Assembly: GCA_025361165.1 (NCBI GenBank)
Contig: JANYAU010000139.1
Span: 1-43,593, forward strand
DNA from: Betaproteobacteria bacterium
Lineage (GTDB): Bacteria; Pseudomonadota; Gammaproteobacteria; Burkholderiales; Thiobacteraceae
Direction of reading: 5' to 3'
Length of the DNA stretch: 43,593 nucleotides
Under the pieces are notes generated by a model. It ran no database searches and was not told where the DNA came from. It saw only the letters and a list, made by a program, of their open reading frames with translations. Shown piece after piece: positions 35,032-43,509 of the stretch. Made by a program: the position numbers and the translations under genes. Each line of letters begins with the position of its first letter. Position 1 is the stretch's first letter.

Positions 35032-36411
35032 ATGGCCTATCGTATTGAAACAGACTCTCTCGGCGAGTTTAAAGTTCCCCACGACGCCTGGTACGGGGTA
35101 CAGACTGCACGCGCGGTGGACAATTTTCCCATATCCGGCCGTAAACCCGATACCGATTTTATCCGCGCGCATGTCGCGATCAAACTTGCCGCAGCTCACG
35201 CCAATTGCCAGCCGGGTTGGCTTGCTGGGGATAAACGCGATGCGATTGTGAACGCCTGTCAGCGTGTGTTGAATGGCGAGTTCTTGGATCAATTCGTGGT
35301 GGATCGCTTCCAGGCCGGCGCCGGCACCAGCCACAACATGAATACCAATGAGGTCATCGCCAATCTGGCGAACGTGGCCTCGGGCGGCGAAAAGGGAAAG
35401 TATGCGCCGATTCATCCTAACGACGACGTGAACATGGGGCAGTCCACCAACGACACCATTCCCACCGCGATCCGGCTTGCATGCTTGGCCAAGTTGCCAC
35501 GCTTAGTCGCGGCGGTGGAAGCGATGGCGGCGGAATTTGAACGCATCGCCCAACGCGAGCGCGACACGGTCAAAAGCGGACGCACGCATTTGCAAGACGC
35601 GGTACCCACCACGATCGGGCGTGAATTCGCCGCTTATGCCTGGACGCTGCGCCGCGCCGCCCACTGTTTAGCCGCGGTGCGCCCGCGCTTAGGCGAGATT
35701 GGCCTCGGTGGTTCCGCTGCCGGAACCGGCCTCAACACCGCGCCGGACTATCCAAAAAAAGTCGCCACTGAATTGGCGAAGCTGACCGGCGAAGCTATCG
35801 TCACCTCTGAACTCGCGGCGCAAATGCAATCCATGCTCGATTTGCAAACGCTCTCCAGCGCCATTCGCGGTATCGCCTTGGAAGTGACGCGCATCGCCAA
35901 TGATCTGCGTTTGCTCGCCTCCGGTCCACGCACCGGTTTGGGTGAAATCACGCTGCCACCGGTGCAACCGGGCTCGAGCATCATGCCGGGCAAAGTGAAC
36001 CCGGTGATGTTCGAAATGTTGAATCAAGTGTGCTACCAAGTATTGGGGCAAGACGCGGCGGTGGCCTACATGGTGCAAGCCGGGCAGCTCGAACTCAATG
36101 TGATGATGCCGGCACTCGGCTCCGCGCTGTTCGACGCGATGGATTGGCTGACGAACGCCATCAACGCCGCCACCGAAAAAAATCTCAAAGGCTTGCTTGT
36201 CAATCGCGAGCGCTGCTATACCTTCATCCACGATAGCGTCGGACTAGCTACGCTGTTGAACCCGCAAATCGGCTATATGAAAGCGGCGGAGATCGCCAAG
36301 GAGTCCGAGCTATCCGGCAAGCCGGTGCGTGAGATCGTCGCTGCGCATGGCATCATGAGCCGCGAAGCATTCGATGTACTGGTGTTGAACGCGGCGCGCA
36401 ATGGCTCATAA
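35032..36411 (+). CDS. aspA: Aspartate ammonia-lyase-type enzyme (aspartase/fumarase superfamily)
   Basis: This 459-residue lyase belongs to the aspartase/fumarase superfamily and is a tetrameric cytosolic enzyme. FQAGAGTSHNMNTNEVIANLAN matches the aspartase pattern GAGTSxNMNTNE; fumarases have TGSGTQSNMN. QSTNDTIPTAIRLA, GRTHLQDAVPTTIGREF and the flexible catalytic loop GSSIMPGKVNPVM are present, and AGQLELNVMMPALGSALF is typical too. The N-terminus RIETDSLGEFKVPHDAWYGVQTARAVDNFPISG is also aspartase-like. The expected reaction is aspartate to fumarate plus ammonia, but class II fumarase or a mixed role is not excluded. The ATG at 35032 is used instead of the TTG at 35008. It is divergent from the tlpA-like gene. 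Confidence 0.85.
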   Translation: MAYRIETDSLGEFKVPHDAWYGVQTARAVDNFPISGRKPDTDFIRAHVAIKLAAAHANCQPGWLAGDKRDAIVNACQRVLNGEFLDQFVVDRFQAGAGTSHNMNTNEVIANLANVASGGEKGKYAPIHPNDDVNMGQSTNDTIPTAIRLACLAKLPRLVAAVEAMAAEFERIAQRERDTVKSGRTHLQDAVPTTIGREFAAYAWTLRRAAHCLAAVRPRLGEIGLGGSAAGTGLNTAPDYPKKVATELAKLTGEAIVTSELAAQMQSMLDLQTLSSAIRGIALEVTRIANDLRLLASGPRTGLGEITLPPVQPGSSIMPGKVNPVMFEMLNQVCYQVLGQDAAVAYMVQAGQLELNVMMPALGSALFDAMDWLTNAINAATEKNLKGLLVNRERCYTFIHDSVGLATLLNPQIGYMKAAEIAKESELSGKPVREIVAAHGIMSREAFDVLVLNAARNGS

Positions 36412-36458
36412 AGCGCCCGCCATCAATTTCTAGCGCAGATAAATGGCTAACGGCTTTC

Positions 36459-36854
36459 TCACAGGGATTTCTTCGTTTGCAAAATAATTTCAGCCGCGGT
36501 AGCGCTATCGTAGACGAAGAAATTCTTTTTCGCCGTCACACGCATGCGTGTCGTACTCGGACTAATCAATTCAAGTTCGATATCAATTGAACGGTCGGGA
36601 GAAGATGCTGTGATCTCCTCTCCCCCATCGATCTTGCCGTTTGAGACCACCTTGATATGCATACGCTGCAGCGCCCGTATGCTCGCCACCCTCACTCGTG
36701 GTAGCGGCTCGGTAAATGTACGATAAGTAATACCGGTGAGCGTGTGCGATACGCCCGCCGAAGCGCCCACGCCCAGCGCCATCAATACCGCTGCTTCGCA
36801 CCCTGCAAGCAATCCGCAACTCATCAAAATGACGCTCATGCGCCCCATATTCAT
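36459..36854 (-). CDS. DUF3568 family lipoprotein
   Basis: This 131-residue protein begins with a lipoprotein signal (MSVILMSCGLLAGCEAAV; lipobox LAGC at about 16-19), so it is probably anchored to the envelope. Its body resembles DUF3568: GITYRTFTEPLPRVRVASIRALQRMHIKVVSNGKIDGGEEITASS, followed by IDIELELISPSTTRMRVTAKKNFFVYDSATAAEIILQTKK. The start ATG at 36854 has AAGGA eight bases before it. DUF3568 proteins occur in betaproteobacteria without known function. It lies alone, convergent with the aspartase gene. A role in envelope stress or outer-membrane assembly would be speculation. Confidence 0.83.
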   Translation of the reverse strand: MNMGRMSVILMSCGLLAGCEAAVLMALGVGASAGVSHTLTGITYRTFTEPLPRVRVASIRALQRMHIKVVSNGKIDGGEEITASSPDRSIDIELELISPSTTRMRVTAKKNFFVYDSATAAEIILQTKKSL

Positions 36855-36980
36855 CTTATTTTCCTTTGTCTTTCACGCTTGGACTAAAAGCTTGTCAACC
36901 TTCCTGCCTACCACCCGTTGAAAACACTAGCACGCACCCTGGTGCTGCCCCCGTTAAACTTTAGTAAGGAAGGATTTACC

Positions 36981-37196
36981 ATGAGCAAGCTACTCTCCGC
37001 ACTGATCGCAGTCGCATTCGGCTTTGTTACCGCAAGCAGTTTTGCCGCAGACACCGCCACACCAGCAGAACCGGCCGCCGTTTCGGCTAAAGCTGACAAG
37101 CCGATGAAGAAGCATGTCAAAAAACACAAACGCGCACACAAGAAAGTACACCGCGCAACAACCCCCGCCACACCGGCGGAACCCGCTAGCAAGTAA
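36981..37196 (+). CDS. Secreted Lys/His/Ala-rich small protein
   Basis: This 71-residue protein has a clear signal peptide (MSKLLSALIAVAFGFVTASSFAAD, cleavage about 23). The mature part is strongly basic and low-complexity, with PMKKHVKKHKRAHKKVHRA between two Ala-Thr-Pro stretches (TATPAEPAAV and TTPATPAEPASK). The ORF track begins at 36918, but the ATG at 36981 has AAGGAAGG in front. A rho-independent terminator follows. It resembles Asr-like or histone-like secreted peptides in composition only; no family is recognised. It could bind polyanions such as DNA or lipopolysaccharide, or be an acid- or metal-stress protein; none of this is shown. Confidence 0.75.
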   Translation: MSKLLSALIAVAFGFVTASSFAADTATPAEPAAVSAKADKPMKKHVKKHKRAHKKVHRATTPATPAEPASK

Positions 37197-37213
37197 TACA
37201 CTAAAGCGTTAGG

Positions 37214-37242
37214 ATGGCAGGGTATGACCCTGCCATTTTTTT
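37214..37242 (+). terminator. Rho-independent terminator
   Basis: ATGGCAGGGT-ATG-ACCCTGCCAT (37214-37236) is followed by TTTTTTT. It ends the small secreted protein gene and lies 27 bases before the psiF-like ATG, so that gene needs its own promoter or read-through. Confidence 0.93.
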
Positions 37243-37269
37243 ATCGATTTCATCCCCGAGGAGCGCTAA

Positions 37270-37632
37270 ATGAAAAAACTATTAATCGCACTGTGCCTGA
37301 CCCTAGCCGCCGGTTCCGCCTTCGCCAAAGACGAAAAGGCCGCTAGCCCGCAGCAAAGCAAGATGGCTGATTGCAACAAAGAAGCCAAAGAGAAGGCCAT
37401 GAAAGGCGACGATCGTAAAGCCTTCATGAAATCCTGCCTGAGCAACAAACCGGCCGAAACCAAAAAAGAACTCACCCCGCAGCAACAGAAGATGCAAAAC
37501 TGCAACAAAGAAGCCAAAGAAAAAGCCATGAAAGGCCCGGAGCGCCGGAAATTCATGAGCGGATGCTTGAAGGGCGAAGCCAAGCCTACACAAGCCACTA
37601 CGCCCGCGCAACCGGCCGATACCAAGAAATAA
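37270..37632 (+). CDS. psiF: PsiF repeat family protein
   Basis: This 120-residue exported protein has a signal peptide (MKKLLIALCLTLAAGSAFAKD) and two PsiF repeats: QQSKMADCNKEAKEKAMKGDDRKAFMKSCLS (about 29-59) and QQQKMQNCNKEAKEKAMKGPERRKFMSGCLK (about 72-102), followed by an Ala/Thr/Pro/Lys tail. Each repeat carries two cysteines that probably form disulfides. E. coli PsiF is named for phosphate-starvation induction but has no known function. The GAGGAG Shine-Dalgarno at 37258-37263 supports the ATG. It lies just after the small secreted protein gene, and the two share Ala/Pro/Lys-rich, signal-peptide-bearing composition. No Pho box was identified. Confidence 0.9.
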   Translation: MKKLLIALCLTLAAGSAFAKDEKAASPQQSKMADCNKEAKEKAMKGDDRKAFMKSCLSNKPAETKKELTPQQQKMQNCNKEAKEKAMKGPERRKFMSGCLKGEAKPTQATTPAQPADTKK

Positions 37633-37646
37633 TCCAATAGGCCGTA

Positions 37647-37668
37647 GGGGCGAGGCATGCCTCGCCCC
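37647..37668. repeat. Palindromic REP-like repeat, copy 2
   Basis: GGGGCGAGGCATGCCTCGCCCC is a perfect 22-base palindrome lying between the convergent psiF-like and comEC genes. Its core is the same as copy 1 at 22732-22751, and both copies sit next to a GTAGGGG/CCCCTAC-like extension on one side. Confidence 0.9.
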
Positions 37669-37682
37669 CTCGCCCAAATCCT

Positions 37683-40022
37683 CTACAACCCTCGCCAATA
37701 GCGGGGGTTTTGTATTCTATAGGGCGCGATCTCGATTGCCCCCTGATTCGGCACCATCATCTCGATGGCGCCCGCCGTATCGCTTTGCAACAATTGCGCA
37801 TGGAGGACACGATAACGCTCCACCACTTCCGGCCGCGGGTGACGAAAACGATTGCGATAGCCCACTGTGAAAATCGCCACTTCCGGCGTGACCGCTGCGA
37901 CGAATTCCGGCGTCGATGAGGTACGGCTGCCATGATGCGGCACAATCAACACTTCGGCACGCAAGCCCGTATCACGCGCCAATAATTCTCGCTCGCTCTT
38001 CGCTTCGATATCCGCCGGCAACAACAACGTGTGCTCCCCCGCCACAATGCGCAGCACACAGCCACGGTCATTACTCTTACGCTTTTCCAAATAATCCTCG
38101 GCCCGTGGATGCAATACTTCGAACTTGACGCCATCCCATTGCCAGTGTTGCCCGGCGCTGCAACGCAGCTGGGGCACACCGCGCTGCAAAATGGCATGCG
38201 TCTCGGGCAAGCTGGACAGCAGCCATTTCACCGGTACGCCATCCAATACTGAAATTGCACCCCCGCTGTGATCATTGTCGGCGTGCGAAATGACCAGGCC
38301 ATCGAGTGTTCTGACGCCACTCGCACGCAGATAAGGCAGCACGGTGCGCGCCCCGGCATCGACATCGGCGGAAAAGCGCGCGCCGGTGTCGTACACCAGC
38401 GCATGATTTCGCGTGCGCGCCACCAGCGCCAAACCTTGGCCCACATCCAACACCGTGAGTTGCAAAGTGCCTGATGGCAGCGGCGTGGGCGCCCACAGAA
38501 ACATCGGCAGCAACAAACACGCACCGACCCAGCGCGCAGGCAACCCGCGTGGTGCAAGCAGCCACGCCACACCCGCCACGGCGATGAAGATCGTCCAAAC
38601 CGGCGGCGCATGTTGCTGCCACATCGCGTCCGGCACTTGGGCCAACCACGCCAGCAAACGGGTTGTCATGTCCATCAGCCAATGCGCGATATGCAGGGGG
38701 AAATCAAGCGGCACGAATGAACCGAGCAAGGTTAAAGGTACGATCAAATAACTTACCACCGGAATCGCGAAGGCATTCGCGAACGGCGAGATCAGCGATA
38801 CCTGTTGAAACAATAACAACATCGCCGGCACTAAGCCCAGCGTCACCGCGCCTTGCACCCGCATAGCTTGTACCCAAGGGTTGGCCACGCCGATACGCTG
38901 GCTGGTGATATAAAAAATCACCGCCACCGCGCCGAACGATAGCCAAAATCCCGGCGCCAGCACCGCCCAGGGATCAAGCAAGGCCACGACGAATAGCGCT
39001 AATGCCAAAATGCGCGACGGCGACGACAAACGATCGAACCACACCGCCGCCGCCACAATCGTTAGCATGAATAAGGTGCGCTGGGCCGGGACTGCAAAGC
39101 CCGTGAGTAGCGCATAGCCAAACGCCGCCGCCACGCCGCACAGTAATGCCGCTTTGCGCGCTGGTAGCCAAAGCGTGAGGCGCGCACTACGCCGCCACAA
39201 GCTATACACGAGCAAAAACACCATGCTCGAAAACAGCGTGACATGCAATCCGGAAATACTGATCAAATGATTCACGCCGGTACGAAAATAAATGCGCCAT
39301 TGGCTTTGCGGAATAGCATGTTGATCGCCGATGGCGAGTGCGGTCAGCACGTTGACGTAGGCATCGTCTTGCAGCACGCGTTTCAAGCGTTGCGCCACGG
39401 TATCGCGCACACGCTCGATCGCATAGCTTGGCCGCGGCACAAATTGATCGAGGCGAAAGTTATTGGGGTCTTTACGCACGTAGCCCGTGGCGCGGAGATT
39501 TTGCTCCAGCATCCAAGCCTCATAATCGAAGCCATGCGGATTCGCCGTGCCATGCGGACGCTTTAAACGCACCACGAATTGCCAGCGCTCGCCCGCGTGC
39601 AAGCGGCCGGGGTTCAACAGCGCATCGTCCTCGGCATCGGCGGCGCGGGTGAACCAGAACAATTGAATATGCCGCGGCACCCGCGCCTGCGGCGTCACGA
39701 CTTGCTCGACATCGAACTCGAAACGCACCCCGCGCTCCGAAAATTGCGGCAGGGCGGCCACCACACCCACGACTTGAATTTCCTTGCCCTCCCACTCGGC
39801 GGGCAAGGCATCGGCGAGACGATGCGCAGCAAAGCCGGCGGCCCAAAAAAATCCCACCGCAAACGCCGCACCGGCCCACATCACCTTACGCAGAAGAGTG
39901 GATCGAATAAGGAATGCAAGGGGCGTCAGCAGCAGCAACGCCGCCCAGCCGAACGGCGGCAAGGCTGCTTGTTGTTGCAACCACCCAATGCCAGCGACAA
40001 AGGCTAGAATAAAAATACGCAT
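37683..40022 (-). CDS. comEC: ComEC/Rec2 family DNA-internalisation channel protein
   Basis: ComEC is the inner-membrane channel and nuclease-like protein needed for natural transformation. The 779-residue reading has the DUF4131 N-terminal part (helices within about 1-65 and a soluble OB-like region to about 180). The Competence domain (about 220-500) follows, with GVNHLISISGLHVTLFSSMVFLL and many helices. The C-terminal metallo-beta-lactamase-like domain has LDVGQGLALVARTRNHALVYDTG, ISHADNDHSGGAISVL and VPHHGSRTSSTPEF, the metal-binding motifs. The ATG at 40022 is chosen; the ORF-track TTG is 21 bases upstream. Its ATG shares CATG with the divergent DUF2062 gene. Natural competence is possible but no pilus genes are here. 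Confidence 0.94.
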   Translation of the reverse strand: MRIFILAFVAGIGWLQQQAALPPFGWAALLLLTPLAFLIRSTLLRKVMWAGAAFAVGFFWAAGFAAHRLADALPAEWEGKEIQVVGVVAALPQFSERGVRFEFDVEQVVTPQARVPRHIQLFWFTRAADAEDDALLNPGRLHAGERWQFVVRLKRPHGTANPHGFDYEAWMLEQNLRATGYVRKDPNNFRLDQFVPRPSYAIERVRDTVAQRLKRVLQDDAYVNVLTALAIGDQHAIPQSQWRIYFRTGVNHLISISGLHVTLFSSMVFLLVYSLWRRSARLTLWLPARKAALLCGVAAAFGYALLTGFAVPAQRTLFMLTIVAAAVWFDRLSSPSRILALALFVVALLDPWAVLAPGFWLSFGAVAVIFYITSQRIGVANPWVQAMRVQGAVTLGLVPAMLLLFQQVSLISPFANAFAIPVVSYLIVPLTLLGSFVPLDFPLHIAHWLMDMTTRLLAWLAQVPDAMWQQHAPPVWTIFIAVAGVAWLLAPRGLPARWVGACLLLPMFLWAPTPLPSGTLQLTVLDVGQGLALVARTRNHALVYDTGARFSADVDAGARTVLPYLRASGVRTLDGLVISHADNDHSGGAISVLDGVPVKWLLSSLPETHAILQRGVPQLRCSAGQHWQWDGVKFEVLHPRAEDYLEKRKSNDRGCVLRIVAGEHTLLLPADIEAKSERELLARDTGLRAEVLIVPHHGSRTSSTPEFVAAVTPEVAIFTVGYRNRFRHPRPEVVERYRVLHAQLLQSDTAGAIEMMVPNQGAIEIAPYRIQNPRYWRGL

Positions 40023-40569
40023 GCCTAGAAAATACCTTCGCAAATTGCTTCCCAGTCACACCACGCTCGTGGCGCACCGCGCGCTGCGCTGGCTAACGCC
40101 CTGGCTCGGACATCATAATCTTTGGCATGTGAACCGCCATTCGGTAGCGGGCGGCGTCGCGGTGGGCGCGTTTGCCGGCTTGATTCCCGGCCCGCTGCAA
40201 ATGCTCGGCGCAGCACTACTATCCGGCGTGTTCCGTGTCAATTTACCGGTCGCGGTTTTCACGACGCTGTATACCAATCCAGTCACGATTGTGCCCTTGT
40301 ATGTCGTCGCGTTTAAGATCGGTCAATTTGTAACGCGCAGTCAAAATGGCGCATTGCCCCGCTTCGATTTCGATTGGCAGGGTGGCAATTGGCTCGCAGC
40401 TGTCCCGGTATTTTGGCATTGGTTCGCTGCGCTCGGCACGCCATTATTTGTGGGTCTGATTCTATTGGCGAGCCTATTGGCTGCTGCCAGTTATTTTGCG
40501 GTGCAGGGATTGTGGCGGCTGCATGTGCTCTGGCAATGGCGTAAGCGGCGGCAACGCCGCAATGGCTAA
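40021..40569 (+). CDS. DUF2062 domain membrane protein
   Basis: This 182-residue protein has the DUF2062 domain. The conserved part (about 38-105) is [66 protein letters not shown], containing two hydrophobic segments, with a further membrane helix [19 protein letters not shown] near the end and a basic C-terminus (RKRRQRRNG). The ORF track begins at 39784 inside comEC; I chose the ATG at 40021, giving [13 protein letters not shown]. It shares CATG with the divergent comEC start, and its stop shares CTAA with the convergent lolD stop. DUF2062 proteins are of unknown function, sometimes linked to envelope or polysaccharide genes. Confidence 0.9.
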   Translation: MPRKYLRKLLPSHTTLVAHRALRWLTPWLGHHNLWHVNRHSVAGGVAVGAFAGLIPGPLQMLGAALLSGVFRVNLPVAVFTTLYTNPVTIVPLYVVAFKIGQFVTRSQNGALPRFDFDWQGGNWLAAVPVFWHWFAALGTPLFVGLILLASLLAAASYFAVQGLWRLHVLWQWRKRRQRRNG

Positions 40570-41243
40570 CGCAACACGCCGTCCACCAATTGCAACACGC
40601 GTTGGGTCTTGGCGGCGAGCGTTGTATCGTGCGTCACGATCACGAAGCTGGTACCCAGGGTGCTATTCAACTCCAACATCAAATCGAATACCGCTTCCGC
40701 CGTGTGCCGGTCCAGATTGCCGGTCGGTTCGTCCGCCAGCACACAGGCTGGGTGCGTGACCAAGGCGCGCGCTACGGCCGCGCGCTGACGTTCGCCACCG
40801 GAAAGCTCACCCGGCTTATGCGCCAAGCGATGGCCCAGCCCCACTTGAGTGAGCATCGAGTGCGCTCGGCTGTAGGCTTCCGCATCGGCCACGCGCCGGA
40901 TCAACAGCGGCATGGCGACATTTTCCAGCGCGGTGAATTCGTGCAGCAAATGATGAAACTGGTAGATGAAGCCGAGCGACTGATTGCGCAAGCGGCCACG
41001 CGCTTCTTCGGACAAGCTCTGTATATCCTGCCCGAGAATTTGCACCTGGCCCGCAGTCACTACATCGAGCCCCCCCAACAGATGCAACAGCGTGCTCTTG
41101 CCCGAGCCGGAAGCACCGACAATCGCGATGCGCTCGCCACGCGCCACTTCCAAATCGATCCCCAATAAAACGGGAACATCCAGTTCGCCTTGACTGAAGG
41201 TTTTCTTCAGTCCTTGGCAGGCAATCACCGGCGCGTCACTCAT
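40566..41243 (-). CDS. lolD: Lipoprotein-releasing ABC transporter ATP-binding protein
   Basis: LolD is the ATPase of the Lol system that extracts lipoproteins from the inner membrane for delivery to the outer membrane. The 225-residue protein has Walker [17 protein letters not shown] (about 41-56), the Q-loop [21 protein letters not shown], the ABC signature [15 protein letters not shown], Walker [14 protein letters not shown], and the H-loop VIVTHD. The FHHLL in the Q-loop region is a typical LolD feature. The ATG at 41243 replaces the ORF-track start at 41279; it overlaps the lolC-like stop by eight bases. Its stop overlaps the convergent DUF2062 gene. Confidence 0.96.
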   Translation of the reverse strand: MSDAPVIACQGLKKTFSQGELDVPVLLGIDLEVARGERIAIVGASGSGKSTLLHLLGGLDVVTAGQVQILGQDIQSLSEEARGRLRNQSLGFIYQFHHLLHEFTALENVAMPLLIRRVADAEAYSRAHSMLTQVGLGHRLAHKPGELSGGERQRAAVARALVTHPACVLADEPTGNLDRHTAEAVFDLMLELNSTLGTSFVIVTHDTTLAAKTQRVLQLVDGVLR

Positions 41244-42480
41244 AGCGCAAGGCCTCCGCCGGATTGATTTTCGAAGCACGCCACGAAGGATACAGCGTCG
41301 CTACCAGCGACAGCAGGAAGGATACCGTCGCGATCGCGATCACATCCGTGCGCTCTACCGTGGACGGCAACTCGCTGATGTAATACACATCCTTCGCCAG
41401 GAAATGAATGTCGAATAAACGTTCGATGAACGGCACCACCACGTCGATATTCGACGCGAGCAGCACGCCGCCCGCCACGCCGAGCAAGGTGCCGAATACG
41501 CCGATCACCGTGCCTTGGACGATAAAAATTTTCATGATGCTGCCGGGCGAGGCGCCCAGGGTGCGCAAAATCGCGATGTCCGCCTGCTTATCCGTCACCA
41601 CCATCACTAGCGTGGACACGATATTGAACGCGGCCACCGCGACGATAAAGAACATGATAACGAACATTACCGTCTTTTCCATTTGCACTGCACGGAAGAA
41701 ATTGGCGTTCTGCGTGGTCCAATCGCGCACGAAATAATCGCCCGGCAGGCTCGTCGCCAATTCACGCGCGACCTCTGGCGCCTGGTAGATATCATGCAAT
41801 TTCAAGCGCACGCCCGAGACTTTATCGTCCATGCGATAGAGCTTTGCGGCATCTTCCATATGCATCAGCGCGAGGCCCGAGTCATACACGCTCATACCGG
41901 CTTCGAATACGCCGACTACGGTGAATTGTTTAAGCCGCGGCAAAATCCCCGCTGGCGTCACCTGCCCTTGCGGTGCGATCACAGTGATTTTGCTGCCCAT
42001 GCTCGCGCCCAGCGAGCGGGCGAGATCAATGCCAAGCACAATGCCGAATTCGCCCGGGCGCAAGTTCTCCAAGCGCCCCAATTTCATATGTTTGTTTAAA
42101 TCCACCACTTGATTTTCTTGCGCCGGCAAAATGCCGCGAATCAGCGCGCCTTGCACGCCTTGATCGTATGACAACATGCCCTGCGCCATGATATAGGGCG
42201 CGGCATTTACCACTTCCGGGTTGCGCTTCGCGGCCTCGGCCACCGCCGGCCAGTTGGCGAGGGTGCCGTCGAACTGGCTAATTTCGATATGCGACGCCAC
42301 GCCCAGAATGCGCGTGCGTAATTCCGTTTGAAACCCATTCATCACCGACAACACCACGATCAGCACCACGATGCCGAGCGCGATGCCGATAATGGAAATC
42401 AGCGAGATGAAAGAGATGAAATGATTGCGGCGTTTAGCGCGGGTATAACGCAAACCGATCAGTAATTCGTAAGGGCGCAC
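41236..42480 (-). CDS. lolC: Lipoprotein-releasing ABC transporter permease (LolC/LolE)
   Basis: This is the membrane subunit of the Lol lipoprotein-release machine. The 414-residue protein has a first helix (about 22-47, [29 protein letters not shown]) and a large periplasmic domain (about 50-265). Three C-terminal helices follow: [44 protein letters not shown] and [35 protein letters not shown]. The start is a GTG. It is the only such permease in the window; several proteobacterial groups use one LolC/E-like protein (LolF) as a homodimer rather than a LolC-LolE pair, which this arrangement is consistent with. lolA and lolB are not present here. Confidence 0.95.
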   Translation of the reverse strand: MRPYELLIGLRYTRAKRRNHFISFISLISIIGIALGIVVLIVVLSVMNGFQTELRTRILGVASHIEISQFDGTLANWPAVAEAAKRNPEVVNAAPYIMAQGMLSYDQGVQGALIRGILPAQENQVVDLNKHMKLGRLENLRPGEFGIVLGIDLARSLGASMGSKITVIAPQGQVTPAGILPRLKQFTVVGVFEAGMSVYDSGLALMHMEDAAKLYRMDDKVSGVRLKLHDIYQAPEVARELATSLPGDYFVRDWTTQNANFFRAVQMEKTVMFVIMFFIVAVAAFNIVSTLVMVVTDKQADIAILRTLGASPGSIMKIFIVQGTVIGVFGTLLGVAGGVLLASNIDVVVPFIERLFDIHFLAKDVYYISELPSTVERTDVIAIATVSFLLSLVATLYPSWRASKINPAEALRYE

Positions 42481-42814
42481 GGGCGAGTTTCTTAAAAAAG
42501 GGGGGTTAGTTTGCCATAAGCGCTGTGGTCACGATAGCGCTGACAAGGAAGCAATCTAACATGGTAATTCCCGCTCACCAACTTATCGCGGCGAATTTCC
42601 TGAACACGGAGTTGGCGGCGGCACTTTGTCGGAAGACGCGAATACCGCCTTGACTACGCTACCGCCAGCGCTACACTGACGGCCAAAGACGGCAAGATAC
42701 GGTCTGCCTGGTTTTGCCCACCCACACCAAAAAAAATGCGAAGAGGATGTTCATGTTGGTATTTTTCATTGCACCGAATCCCGAAATAATTGCCGGCCGC
42801 CGCACGGAGGCCGC
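42481..42814. other. Gap with short open frames and no firm gene
   Basis: This 334-base stretch has no convincing gene. Three short frames were noted: 42560-42652 (MVIPAHQLIAANFLNTEL), a frame from about 42618 reading RREYRLDYATASATLTAKDGKIRSAWF, and a 23-codon frame beginning near 42744 whose stop TGA overlaps the next ATG. The last could be a leader peptide coupled to the downstream gene. They may instead be decayed gene remains. No terminator of the Lol operon direction is involved. Confidence 0.3.
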
Positions 42815-43354
42815 ATGACCACGCGCCAAATAGGCGAAGTGTATTCCGCCGACCACACCAAGTATTCCGAAGCCACCCAATATTGCTACTACGATGGCGT
42901 GCACGACCTCGTGCTGTTCTGGGCCAGCCCTTCGGCGGAAGAAGTGCGCGGCTTTAACAGCCAGCCGGTAGAGTTCGCGCTCTACGTGCAACAGCCGGTG
43001 CTGTTTCTGCTCTACCGCATTGCCGATGTATGCGAGTGGTCGGACGTGGCCTACAACATCCACCAACTGCGCGCCGAAGAACAAGAAGTACCAAGAGAGA
43101 CGCCTGGCGATCATGCGCGAGTGCAAATGACATTGGTGGATGCTAGCACTGGCATTATCCGCGCCAAACGCATTCTGCGCATGGGCCACGCGATGACCCA
43201 GGCCATGCGCCAGACCCTGCAAGAACAGTCGCGCATACCCTTTTCACGTTTCGATTACGAGGCCTTGGTGCAGCAAACTTACGCCCGCTACCCGGACTCG
43301 GATGCCATGCTCAAAGACGCATCGTTGACGGAAGCGGCAGCGAGCGAGAATTAA
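42815..43354 (+). CDS. Hypothetical protein of unknown function
   Basis: I do not recognise this 179-residue protein. It appears soluble: no signal peptide or membrane helix. It reads GEVYSADHTKYSEATQYCYYDGVHDLVLFWASPSAEEVRGF, a mostly beta start, then EFALYVQQPVLFLLYRIADVCEWSDVAYNIHQLRAEEQEVP, VQMTLVDASTGIIRAKRILRMGHAMTQAMRQTLQEQ, and an acidic tail. The strong GGAGG before the ATG, the absence of a better frame on the other strand and the ordered beta-strand pattern support it as a real gene. The ORF-track entry at 42671-43222 on the minus strand is its shadow. It lies alone near the right edge, and its role cannot be inferred from neighbours. Confidence 0.85.
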   Translation: MTTRQIGEVYSADHTKYSEATQYCYYDGVHDLVLFWASPSAEEVRGFNSQPVEFALYVQQPVLFLLYRIADVCEWSDVAYNIHQLRAEEQEVPRETPGDHARVQMTLVDASTGIIRAKRILRMGHAMTQAMRQTLQEQSRIPFSRFDYEALVQQTYARYPDSDAMLKDASLTEAAASEN

Positions 43355-43477
43355 GCAATGGTGCTGAATTTTAGAGACGCCCAGCCCATTCTATCTTGCT
43401 GGAAGCCACTACAGTCTGGCGTCCACAAATCTTGCTTTAGAATTATGGTTTAATCCAAAAATGCTTTCAGAAATAGA

Positions 43478-43509
43478 GAAAGCCCAACAGGTTTCCCCAC
43501 TGGGCTTTC
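43478..43509 (+). terminator. Hairpin terminator region after the hypothetical gene
   Basis: GAAAGCCCA (43478-43486) and TGGGCTTTC (43501-43509) form a perfect 9-bp stem around a 14-base loop. A second small hairpin, GAATC-TTTC-GATTC followed by TTTATTG, lies at about 43518-43538. Together they look like termination of transcription from the left. The remaining sequence to 43593 shows no recognisable gene. Confidence 0.6.

Noticed and set aside
42671-43222. 183-residue minus-strand ORF
   Set aside because: It is the antisense shadow of the 42815-43354 gene, His/Arg-rich, and has no ribosome-binding site.
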